DNA of 64,000 nt. It comes from Azospirillum ramasamyi (GTDB lineage: Bacteria > Pseudomonadota > Alphaproteobacteria > Azospirillales > Azospirillaceae). Each line of letters starts with the position of its first letter. Position 1 is the stretch's first letter. The translations under genes and the position numbers were made by a program. Of the stretch, positions 51,903 to 59,487 are shown piece after piece. The stretch is from positions 754,978 to 818,977 of the forward strand of contig NZ_CP029829.1 of assembly GCF_003233655.1 (NCBI RefSeq), given 5' to 3'. The notes under the pieces are model-generated. The model was not told where the DNA came from, did no database searches, and saw only the letters and a list, made by a program, of their open reading frames with translations.

Positions 51903-52976
51903 ATGGGATTGGACGAAAGCGATCTGCTCCGCATCCGCCGCCGCTCGCTGCTGCGCCTTGCCGCCGCCGGCGGGCTGGCCCTGCCCGGACTGCCGCTGGC
52001 CGGCGGGTCTCTGATCGGCTCGGCGCTGGCCGCCACGGCTCCCGACAGGACCTTCCGCATCACCATGGTGCTGGGCCGCGGCGAGAGCGACAACGAATTC
52101 GGCTTCAAGGATTATCTGGCCCGGCGCGGCCTGAAGGTGGAGTACACCATCCGCAACACCGGCGGAGACACAGCCAAGCTTCCGGGCATCATCCAGGAGA
52201 TCAAGGATACCCGCCCCGACCTCGTCTACAGCTGGGGCACGCCGCAGACCCGCGCGCTGGTCGGCCCCCATGACGAGGCGGACCCGCGCAAGCACGTCAC
52301 CGACATCCCGGTGGTCTTCACCTTCGTCGCCGCCCCGGTGGATGCGAAGATCGTGCCCGATCTCGCCCGGTCGGGGCGCAACGTCACCGGAACCATCCAC
52401 ATCGCGCCGATCGCGGTGCAGCTCAACACCATCCAGGCCTATCGCACGATCAAGCGGCTGGGCGTGGTCTACAACCCTCAGGAACGCAACTCCGTCCTCA
52501 CCATCGAGGGGCTGCGGGCGGAGACCGCGCTGCGCGGGCTGGAACTGATCGAGGAGCCGGTCCCCCTGAACGACCGCGGCGAGCCGATCGCCGCCGCGGT
52601 GCCCGACGCGCTGGGCCGGGTGGCGAGGCGCGGGGGCGAGGTGCTCTATATCGGCCCCGACACCTTCATCGCCTTCCACAACCGCAGCGTCGTGGCGGCG
52701 GAGGCGTTGCGCCTGGGCCTGCCGACCTTCTCGGTGACCGAACTGATCGTGCGCACCGACAAGGCGATGCTGGCTCTGGCGAGCAGCGCCTACGGCATCG
52801 GCCGCTTCACCGCCTTCAAGGCGGCGCAGATCCTGGTGGACGGCGTCAGTCCGGCGGAAATTCCCGTGGAAACGCTGAAGCGCTTTTCCGTCATCATCAA
52901 CATGGCCACGGTCCGGGCGCTGGAATACTACCCGCCGATCGGGCTTCTGAATTTCGCGGAAATCATCGAATCATGA
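51903..52976 (+). CDS. ABC-type substrate-binding protein with Tat signal
   Basis: The ~357-residue product starts with a twin-arginine signal (IRRRSLLRLAAAGG...AATA) for folded export. It then has the two-lobed fold of the ABC substrate-binding family often next to signalling genes (PF04392 type). FRITMVLGRGESD, RPDLVYSWGTPQT, PVVFTFVAAPVDAKIV and KRLGVVYNPQERNS are typical blocks. No ABC permease or ATPase gene is nearby, so it probably hands its ligand to a sensor. AGGAGG is ten bases ahead of the ATG at 51903; the ATG at 51894, overlapping the previous stop, is too close to that site. Confidence 0.85.
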   Translation: MGLDESDLLRIRRRSLLRLAAAGGLALPGLPLAGGSLIGSALAATAPDRTFRITMVLGRGESDNEFGFKDYLARRGLKVEYTIRNTGGDTAKLPGIIQEIKDTRPDLVYSWGTPQTRALVGPHDEADPRKHVTDIPVVFTFVAAPVDAKIVPDLARSGRNVTGTIHIAPIAVQLNTIQAYRTIKRLGVVYNPQERNSVLTIEGLRAETALRGLELIEEPVPLNDRGEPIAAAVPDALGRVARRGGEVLYIGPDTFIAFHNRSVVAAEALRLGLPTFSVTELIVRTDKAMLALASSAYGIGRFTAFKAAQILVDGVSPAEIPVETLKRFSVIINMATVRALEYYPPIGLLNFAEIIES

Positions 52977-53788
52977 GCGCCCGCATTCCCATGACGATGC
53001 CGTTCGGCGGCGCTCCCCTGTGCGGCGAGGCCGCCCGCGCGGTGGCCGCCGTCCGCCTGAGGACGCTGGCCGCCGATCTGCCGGACGGGTTGACCGTCCG
53101 CATGATGGACCTGGACGATTCCAACCTGCTGGCCGATTTCCGCGTCCGCGTGGTGGCGACGCTGGAGGATCCCGACCATTACCGCATGGCGGGCGAGGTC
53201 GGGAACTTCGTCACCGACCATCTGGGCGACCGGGGGCTGACCGCCGGCATCTTCCGGCAGGATGGGCGCTCAGGCACCCGTCTGGTCGCCTACGGCGCGC
53301 TGGGCCTGCCGTCCGGCGACGATCCCAACCGGGGCCGCGACCTCGACCTGCCGGAAGCGGAACTGCCCTGGGTCGCGCACATGTCGTCGGCTATGGTCGA
53401 TCCGTCGGAGCGCGGGCGCGGCCTGCATCACCGTCTGATCGACTGGCGGATCGAGGTGGCGGAGGCGCTGGGCCGCCGGCACCTGATCACCACCGTCAGC
53501 ACCCGCAACCACCGCAGCTGGGGCCATCTGGCCGGTCACGGCATCTATCCGAAGCGGCTGGTGCGCGTCGGCGGCGATCTGGTCCGGCTGCTGGTCCACC
53601 GCGACTTCACCGCCGATCCGGTCTTCGACACCGCCAGCGCCGAACTGGTGGCTGTCGAGGATTTGGTCGGGCGCTGGGACGTGTTCGAGCGCGGCCATGT
53701 CTGGGGCCGCGTCGCCGTCGGCGAGGGCGCCGCGCTGCGCTGGTACGCGCTGTGCGGCCGGGAAAAGGGCTCCGCTGGAGCGGCATGA
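52973..53788 (+). CDS. GNAT-family N-acetyltransferase
   Basis: The 271-residue protein has the acetyl-CoA-binding motif A (SERGRGLHHRLIDWRIEVAE) and the following HLITTVSTRNHRSWGHLAGHG segment of GNAT enzymes, at about residues 140-190. The N-terminal ~120 residues carry TVRMMDLDDSNLLADFRVRV. The target cannot be named. Its ATG overlaps the stop of the binding-protein gene, so it belongs to the operon. It could modify a protein of the signalling path or a ligand, but there is no direct sign of which. Confidence 0.78.
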   Translation: MSARIPMTMPFGGAPLCGEAARAVAAVRLRTLAADLPDGLTVRMMDLDDSNLLADFRVRVVATLEDPDHYRMAGEVGNFVTDHLGDRGLTAGIFRQDGRSGTRLVAYGALGLPSGDDPNRGRDLDLPEAELPWVAHMSSAMVDPSERGRGLHHRLIDWRIEVAEALGRRHLITTVSTRNHRSWGHLAGHGIYPKRLVRVGGDLVRLLVHRDFTADPVFDTASAELVAVEDLVGRWDVFERGHVWGRVAVGEGAALRWYALCGREKGSAGAA

Positions 53789-53845
53789 CGGGACGGGGCC
53801 GGGCGGGCGCTGAGGCGCGCGGCCGGCTGAAGGGGGATGGCCGGA

Positions 53846-54637
53846 ATGGGATCGGGGAGTTTCGGGGCGCGGCTGGCGGCGTTCGTGGCGGTGGCGGTGT
53901 TCGTCGCCGCGCTGTCCGCCGTCGTGCTGTGGACGAGCGAACAGGCGCGCCGCCTGGACGAGGCCGTGACCTCCCAGGTCGGCTTCGTGCTGAGCGAGGC
54001 CAAGGCGTCGCTCGAAACCCAGCTGAACCTCGGCCTCGCCCTGGGCGACCTGCCGCAGGTCGACGGGCTGCTGTCCCGCGCCCGTACCGCCCTTCCCGGC
54101 ATCCAGTCCGTCACCGTCCTGGACGAGACCGGCACCGTTCTGTTCTCCACCAACGCGGTGGAGGTGGGTGAACTTCTGCCCGTCCGCACCGGGGCCGAAG
54201 CCGGTTCCGGCGTCAGCGGCTTCTGGTCGGAGGAGCGCGGGGGCGAGCGGGTCTACGGCGTCGGTCTCGCCACCAGCTTCGATACGGCGGCCGGCAGCCT
54301 GCTGGTCCGCATGCCGGCCGGCGCGATGGCCGAGCCGATGCGCCACTACGCCCTGACCCTCTCCATCGGCGCGGTGCTGATCGCGCTTCCGCTGGCCCTG
54401 CTGGGCTGGCTGGCCGGTCTGCGGCTTGCCGCCGGGCCGCGCCGCTCGCTGGCCGACCTCGCCACCACCCTCGAAGGGCTGGGGGAGGGCGGGCGGGTCC
54501 GCGCCGAGCCGTCGGCGCAATCGCCGCAGCAGACATTGGGGCTGCCGGCCGCCGCCTTCACCGACGCGGTGCGGCGGCGCCTGACCATCCTGGACGAGGC
54601 GGAGCGCGAAGTCGCACGCCTGGACGAACTCGCATGA
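53846..54637 (+). CDS. Two-TM protein with sensor-like domain, no output
   Basis: A 263-residue protein with TM segments near 10-30 and 168-192. The periplasmic domain contains KASLETQLNLGLALGDLPQV and VLDETGTVLFSTNAVEVG, the clearest copy of the shared sensor pattern. The cytoplasmic part (about 70 residues) is HAMP-like at first and ends in a charged helix (LDEAEREVARLDELA). No enzymatic output is present. GGGGG nine bases ahead supports the ATG at 53846; an ATG at 53837 abuts that site. The stop overlaps the next start (ATGA). Confidence 0.72.
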   Translation: MGSGSFGARLAAFVAVAVFVAALSAVVLWTSEQARRLDEAVTSQVGFVLSEAKASLETQLNLGLALGDLPQVDGLLSRARTALPGIQSVTVLDETGTVLFSTNAVEVGELLPVRTGAEAGSGVSGFWSEERGGERVYGVGLATSFDTAAGSLLVRMPAGAMAEPMRHYALTLSIGAVLIALPLALLGWLAGLRLAAGPRRSLADLATTLEGLGEGGRVRAEPSAQSPQQTLGLPAAAFTDAVRRRLTILDEAEREVARLDELA

Positions 54638-56091
54638 CGACCCGCAGTGCCTCCCGCAATGCCTCCCATGGCCCTTACCGCGGCCCTTCCGGCGGCAATC
54701 GCCTGTTCATGGCCGGCATTCCGGCCGTCATCCTGCTGGCGGCCGCGCTGGCGATGGCCGGCGTCGGGCTGCTCGGCACCTGGCTGGCTCAGGACCAGCT
54801 GGGAGAGGCGCGCGCCGCCAAGGCCGCCGCGGTGGCGGAGGCGGTTCAGCACGATCTGGAGCGCGCCATCGCCTACGGCATTCCCCTGCCGCGCATCGAA
54901 GGGGTCGGGACCTTCCTTCAGGGCATTGCCGGCCGCAACCCGGACCTGGGCTTCCTGGCGCTGACCGGCGGCGACGGGGTGCTGCTGCAGGGGGCGGTGA
55001 ATGCCGGCGGCGGCATCGACGCCGCGGGACTGCAGGCGCTGACCGCCGGACTGAGCGGTCTGCCGACGCCGGAAACCCGGGCGGCGACCCTCCAGCCGAT
55101 CGAGCGCGACGGCCTTCTGATCCTGCGGGTGCCGGTTCGGGTCGGCCGGCTGTCGTCCGAGGGCGGCGGCGGGGTGGGCAATCAGCCGGCCGGCCATGTG
55201 CTGGTCGGCGTCCAGCCGCAGCAGGTGCGCGGCCAGATCGCCGGGGAATTGGCGACGGTGGCGCTGGGCGGGCTGGCGGTTCTGCTGCTGTTGGCCGAGC
55301 TGGCCGGCGTTCTGGCCCGCGCCAGCTTCCGTGCGCCGCTGCGCCGTCTCGCCCTGGCGATGGAGGAGGCGGTGGACGGGCGCTTCGCCACCCTGCTGGG
55401 CCGCCGTCCGCGCGATCAGGTCGGCCGGCTGCTGTTCGCCTTCAATGCCGTCGTCTTCGGCCTGCACGACCGCCGCCAGCGCTTCGCCGCCCATGCCGAC
55501 GAGGTGCGCGCCGCCGTTTTCGATCCGGAGGTCGCGTCCGCCGTCGAAACCACGCGGCTGTCGGCGCTGACCGCCCTCGGCCCCGGGCTGGAGGCGCCGC
55601 CGCGGCGCGAGATCGATGCCCGGTCCGACGATGTCCATGCCTTCGCCCTGCTGTCCGCATCGGCGGCGGCGATGCTGGTTTCCGGCTGCGGGCCTGCCGT
55701 CGCCGGTCCGGCGCTGGCCGCCGCATTGGCCGGCGCGTTCGCCGGCTATGCCGTTCCCTTCGGCTGGCGCCGTGTCGCGGCGGTGTCGGGCGCGCTGGTG
55801 CTGGCCTCCGCGGCGGCCGTGCTGCTGCTCTGCGGCGCCCCGCTGGCGGCCGGGCTGGCCGGCGGATTGGCGGGCGGTTCCGCCGCCGGGCTGGCGCTGT
55901 CCTATGGGCGCCGGCAGGCCGCCGACGGCGGGCAGTTCCCGCTGCTGCGGGCGCTGTGCTCCGGGATCGCCGCGGCCCTGCTGTGGGCGGCGGCGGTCGG
56001 CTGGGACGGCGGAATGCTTGCCGCATCGTCGCTGCTGCCCGCCGTGCTGGCGGCACTGCTGGCCCGCCCCATCGTCGTTCTGCGGAGTTGA
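54634..56091 (+). CDS. Sensor-like protein with polytopic C-terminal region
   Basis: The 485-residue protein starts with the sensor layout: TM near 24-50, a periplasmic domain with VQHDLERAIAYGIPLPRIEG and GRNPDLGFLALTGGDGVLL, TM near 205-230, then a HAMP-like linker. Unlike its neighbours it continues with about 150 strongly hydrophobic Ala/Gly/Leu residues that could form five or six membrane helices. I do not recognise that part as a known transporter. It may be a membrane signalling partner of the phosphatase encoded next. Confidence 0.68.
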   Translation: MTTRSASRNASHGPYRGPSGGNRLFMAGIPAVILLAAALAMAGVGLLGTWLAQDQLGEARAAKAAAVAEAVQHDLERAIAYGIPLPRIEGVGTFLQGIAGRNPDLGFLALTGGDGVLLQGAVNAGGGIDAAGLQALTAGLSGLPTPETRAATLQPIERDGLLILRVPVRVGRLSSEGGGGVGNQPAGHVLVGVQPQQVRGQIAGELATVALGGLAVLLLLAELAGVLARASFRAPLRRLALAMEEAVDGRFATLLGRRPRDQVGRLLFAFNAVVFGLHDRRQRFAAHADEVRAAVFDPEVASAVETTRLSALTALGPGLEAPPRREIDARSDDVHAFALLSASAAAMLVSGCGPAVAGPALAAALAGAFAGYAVPFGWRRVAAVSGALVLASAAAVLLLCGAPLAAGLAGGLAGGSAAGLALSYGRRQAADGGQFPLLRALCSGIAAALLWAAAVGWDGGMLAASSLLPAVLAALLARPIVVLRS

Positions 56092-56100
56092 GAGGCCCCG

Positions 56101-58254
56101 ATGCTGCTTCAGACCCGCATCATCCTGTTCGTCCTCGCCACCGTCACCGTGGTGGCCGGCCTTCTCCTCGGCTTCGCCGCGCTGCGCGAGGATGCCCTCG
56201 ACCGCCGTGCGCGCGAGCTGGAGCTGGAGCGCCTCGAAACCTCCTGGCAGCTGGCGGTGTCGGGCGCCGTCGGGCGCATCGACCAGGGGCTGGGCCGTCT
56301 GGCGGGCGACGCCGAGATCGCCCGCGCGGTGGAGGGGGAGGAGCGCGGCGCGTTGGACCGCCGCGTCGCGGCGCTCGGCGTCGTTACCGCGCCGGCCACC
56401 GGTGGGATCACCGACGTCAACCTGCTGTCGAAGTCGGGGGAGCTGCTCTACAGCACCGATCCGGCGCTGGAGCCGGAACCGCTGCTGAACCGCGGCGCGC
56501 TCGACGCCATCCTGTCCGGCCAGAAGCTGGCGCGCGGCGTCCGTCTGGTCGACGGCGAACGTCTGGTCGTGGTCGCCGGCGTGCCGATCTATGCCGGGAC
56601 CGGGGCCGGCGGCGGGCAGGGCAGCGGGGCCGGCGTGACCGGCGCCGCCGTCGCCGGGCTGGATTTCGTCGCCGCGCTGGACGTGCTGCGGCGGACCACC
56701 GGCGGGCGCGTCTTCGCCGTGACCCGCAACGGCGCCGCCTTCGACGGGGAAAGCGATCCGCTGTGGCCGGCGGTCAAGCCGCTGGTCCGTCCGGCGGAAC
56801 GCAGCATCACCACCGTCGCCGGCGGCGGGCGCCGCTATGCGCTGGCCAGCCTGCCGGTCGCCGATCTTGCCGGCGGACGCGTCGCCACGGTGCTGATCGC
56901 CAGCGACGTCACCCAGGCGGTGGAGGAGCAGGCGCTGTGGTCGGTCGCCTATGTCGCGGCGGTCGGGCTGGTGCTGCTCGGCGCGCTCGGCCTGCTCTAC
57001 GGTTTCCTGCGGCGGAACTTCTCCACGCTGGACGGCGCGGTGAAGGCTCTGCAGGATCTCTCGCGCGGACGCGCCATGGGCTATGTCGAGCTGCCGGCCG
57101 GCAATGACGAGATCGGCCGCATCGCCGGAGCGGTGGAGGTCTTCCGTGGCGTGATGCGCGAGATCGAGCGCAGCGCCGGCCAGCGCGAGCGCCGCCTGCG
57201 CCGCCAGCAGCGCTTCATCCGCCGCCAGATGGAGGCGCTGGCCGTCACCCTGGAGGAGGACGCCCGCCAGAACCTGCTGGAGGAGCTGCGCCAGATCGAG
57301 GCGGAAACCCACGATGCCCAGTCCGCCCAGTCCAAGGGCGTCGGCGACGAGCTGGGGCTGCTGGCGCTGGGCTTCTCGCGGCTGGCGACGCGGGTCAGCA
57401 CCCAGCAGGTGCAGCTGACCCAGATGGTGCGCGACCTGCGCGAGGCGTTGGAGGACAAGCGGCGGCTGATCAGCCTGCAGCAGGAGCTGGAGATCGCCCG
57501 CACCATGCAGCTGACCATCCTGCCGCAGGTCTTCCCCGATCTGCCGGAACTGGACATCGCCGCGCGGATGATCCCGGCGAAGGAGGTCGGCGGCGATTTC
57601 TACGATTTCTTCCCGATTTCCGAACACAAGGTGGCGCTGGTCATCGCCGATGTGTCCGGCAAGGGCATCCCGGCCGCCTTCTTCATGCTGATCACCCGCA
57701 CCATGCTGCGCGCCATCGCCGAATCCGGCGTCGGTCCGGCGGAAACCATGCGCCGGGTCAACAACCTGCTCGCCGCGGAGAACGAGCAGATGATGTTCGT
57801 CACCGTCTTCTACGGCGAGCTGGACCTGCGCACCGGCGTGCTGGCCTTCTCCAACGGCGGTCATAACCCGCCGCTGCGCATGACCGCGTCGGGCGCGGTG
57901 AAGGAGTTTGAGCGCACCCCCGGCATCGCCCTGGCCGCCATGCCCGACATGCCCTTCGGCGAAAAGAGCGTGACGCTGGACACCGGCGACATGGTCGTTC
58001 TGTTCACCGACGGCGTGACCGAGGCCTTCAACGGTGAAGAGGTGATGTATGGCGACCCCCGGCTCGTTGCCGCGGTCGCCGGGCAGAGCAGCGCCTCGGC
58101 ACGCGACGGGTTGGACGGGGTGTTGGCCGATGTCGCCCGTTTCACCGCAGGCGCGCCGCAGTCCGACGACATCACGTGTCTGGTCCTGCGCTGGCGCGGG
58201 GCGGCGGACGCGCCGGCCGCCATCCTGGCGCAGCAGGCCGATCCCGTCGCCTGA
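56101..58254 (+). CDS. Membrane-bound SpoIIE/RsbU-type phosphatase
   Basis: The 717-residue protein has TM helices near 7-27 and 278-303 around a periplasmic sensor domain (VNLLSKSGELLYSTDPALE). A HAMP domain (about 305-360) and a long charged coiled coil (360-460) follow. The PPM/SpoIIE phosphatase domain carries EVGGDFYDFF, VIADVSGKGIPAAFFM, LFTDGVTEAF and DDITCLVLR, whose aspartates bind the metal pair. Such enzymes dephosphorylate STAS antagonists in partner switching. A STAS gene follows 132 bases downstream and an RsbW-like gene lies beyond the T6SS. Catalytic residues look intact. Confidence 0.92.
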   Translation: MLLQTRIILFVLATVTVVAGLLLGFAALREDALDRRARELELERLETSWQLAVSGAVGRIDQGLGRLAGDAEIARAVEGEERGALDRRVAALGVVTAPATGGITDVNLLSKSGELLYSTDPALEPEPLLNRGALDAILSGQKLARGVRLVDGERLVVVAGVPIYAGTGAGGGQGSGAGVTGAAVAGLDFVAALDVLRRTTGGRVFAVTRNGAAFDGESDPLWPAVKPLVRPAERSITTVAGGGRRYALASLPVADLAGGRVATVLIASDVTQAVEEQALWSVAYVAAVGLVLLGALGLLYGFLRRNFSTLDGAVKALQDLSRGRAMGYVELPAGNDEIGRIAGAVEVFRGVMREIERSAGQRERRLRRQQRFIRRQMEALAVTLEEDARQNLLEELRQIEAETHDAQSAQSKGVGDELGLLALGFSRLATRVSTQQVQLTQMVRDLREALEDKRRLISLQQELEIARTMQLTILPQVFPDLPELDIAARMIPAKEVGGDFYDFFPISEHKVALVIADVSGKGIPAAFFMLITRTMLRAIAESGVGPAETMRRVNNLLAAENEQMMFVTVFYGELDLRTGVLAFSNGGHNPPLRMTASGAVKEFERTPGIALAAMPDMPFGEKSVTLDTGDMVVLFTDGVTEAFNGEEVMYGDPRLVAAVAGQSSASARDGLDGVLADVARFTAGAPQSDDITCLVLRWRGAADAPAAILAQQADPVA

Positions 58255-58282
58255 GCCCAAAAAAATCATTAGGGGTTGCTGC

Positions 58283-58314
58283 CCGGTCCGACGGCGAATG
58301 CATCGTCGGACCGG
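58283..58314. terminator. 11-bp hairpin after the phosphatase gene
   Basis: CCGGTCCGACG pairs perfectly with CGTCGGACCGG around a 10-base loop, 28 bases after the phosphatase stop. No T-run follows on the plus strand. It is a likely terminator or transcript-end stabiliser separating the sensor operon from the STAS gene. Confidence 0.6.
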
Positions 58315-58322
58315 CCAGGGCA

Positions 58323-58331
58323 TGCTATAAT
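58323..58331 (+). promoter_or_regulatory. Extended -10 promoter element for the STAS gene
   Basis: TGCTATAAT is a perfect extended -10 (TGnTATAAT), 55 bases ahead of the STAS start and just after the hairpin. There is no clear -35, as is common for extended -10 promoters. A related TGCTATAAG lies ahead of the next gene at 58773-58781. Confidence 0.5.
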
Positions 58332-58386
58332 CAACGGGCAGGAAAGATCCGGGTAAGAACCGGCTAATGCTAGGTGAGGGCAGGGG

Positions 58387-58725
58387 ATGAATATTACCGA
58401 ACAGTCGGTCAACGGCGTTACGGTGCTGCGCGCGGACGGCCGCATCGACAGCGGCAACGCCGCGCAGTTCGAGGCGGCGCTGCTGTCGGCCATCGCGGCC
58501 GAGGGCACGCGGCTTGTTGTCGACATGGAACAGCTTTCCTACATCAGTTCTGCCGGGCTTCGCTGTCTGCTGGTCGCCGCCAAGGCGGCCCGGGCGAAGC
58601 GCGGCGCCATTGCGCTTTCGGCCATGGCGCCGCACATTCGTGAGGTATTCGACGTCAGCGGCTTCTCGTCGCTGTTCGAAATCCATGCCGACGCGGCTGC
58701 CGCCGTTGCGGCGCTGGGTGGATGA
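58387..58725 (+). CDS. STAS-domain anti-sigma-factor antagonist
   Basis: The 112-residue protein is a single STAS domain of the RsbV/SpoIIAA kind: VTVLRADGRIDSGNAAQFE, then LVVDMEQLSYISSAGLRCLL with the phosphorylatable serine loop (Ser54 or Ser55). In partner switching the unphosphorylated form binds the RsbW-type ATPase and frees its target; the SpoIIE phosphatase encoded just upstream is the natural activator. Its own extended -10 promoter suggests it can be made separately from the sensor operon. GAGGG lies six bases ahead of the ATG. Confidence 0.92.
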   Translation: MNITEQSVNGVTVLRADGRIDSGNAAQFEAALLSAIAAEGTRLVVDMEQLSYISSAGLRCLLVAAKAARAKRGAIALSAMAPHIREVFDVSGFSSLFEIHADAAAAVAALGG

Positions 58726-58809
58726 AGACGGGACAGGCGTCGGGGGCGTATTCCGCCGGCTGTGGCCGGCCTTGCTATAAGGCGGTTTCCGAAAGGGGCC
58801 GGGCGTGAG

Positions 58810-59208
58810 ATGGAAAGTGCCATTCGGCCAAACATCCTGGTTGTCGAGGACTCACCGGCCGTGCGGCTGTCCGTCGCCGGCTATCTGGAGGGTCGCGGTT
58901 TCGACGTGACCGAGGCGGAGAATGGCCGTGCCGCCATCCGCGCGATGGACCGCCGCAGCTTCGACCTGATCGTCACCGACGTGCTGATGCCGGAGGTGGA
59001 CGGGATCGAGCTGATCAAGGCGGCGCGCAACGCCCAGCCCGACGTGAAGATCCTCGCCATGTCCGGTGGCGCGCCGAACATGCCGGCCGGCTATCTGCTG
59101 AAGATGACGCGCATGTTCAATGCGGATGAAATCATCTACAAGCCCTTCCTCAACGAAGAGTTGGGGGCCGCGGTCGCCCGTCTGCTCGACCGACCGCTTG
59201 TAAATTAA
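58810..59208 (+). CDS. Single-domain response regulator
   Basis: The 132-residue protein is a lone receiver domain with VVEDSP, phospho-acceptor Asp57 (VTDVLMPEVDG), the MSGG switch region and Lys in YKPF. The loop between the last strands is longer than usual (NMPAGYLLKMTRMF). An upstream in-frame start at 58762 would add unrelated residues, so I used 58810. It closes the signalling cluster. It may bring input from a histidine kinase into the partner-switch path; no kinase gene is adjacent. Confidence 0.85.
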   Translation: MESAIRPNILVVEDSPAVRLSVAGYLEGRGFDVTEAENGRAAIRAMDRRSFDLIVTDVLMPEVDGIELIKAARNAQPDVKILAMSGGAPNMPAGYLLKMTRMFNADEIIYKPFLNEELGAAVARLLDRPLVN

Positions 59209-59249
59209 GCAGATCGAAGCTTCTGCCCAACAATAGGGCGCAAAAGAAA

Positions 59250-59280
59250 GCGGCTTCGGTGCATGAAGCGCCGAAGCCGC
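59250..59280. terminator. 10-bp hairpin after the response regulator
   Basis: GCGGCTTCGG pairs perfectly with CCGAAGCCGC around an 11-base loop, 41 bases after the stop. The T-rich flank (CTTTCTTTTG) is on the minus strand, so as a Rho-independent terminator it fits that strand better, although the gene ends on the plus strand. Confidence 0.55.
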
Positions 59281-59487
59281 AAGTGTTGCGTGGAACCAAC
59301 CGCTTCCTGCTTCGCAATCCTCGTGCCAGAATCCATCCACTGGACCGCCGGCGGCCGGGAAAAATCCGGAACGCCATATGGTCCCTCCTGTTGTTCGGGA
59401 AACGCGGATGTACAGGCGCCGGTGGCCTATGCCAATCGCGCCATGCCGACCGCGGTTCAAGAATCCAACAAGAGGGAGCCGACCACG

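Noticed and set aside
54346-58686. 1446-residue minus-strand ORF across the sensor operon
   Set aside because: It lies opposite three genes with recognisable domains and ATGA overlaps; its Gln/Arg/His-rich repetitive look is that of an antisense frame.
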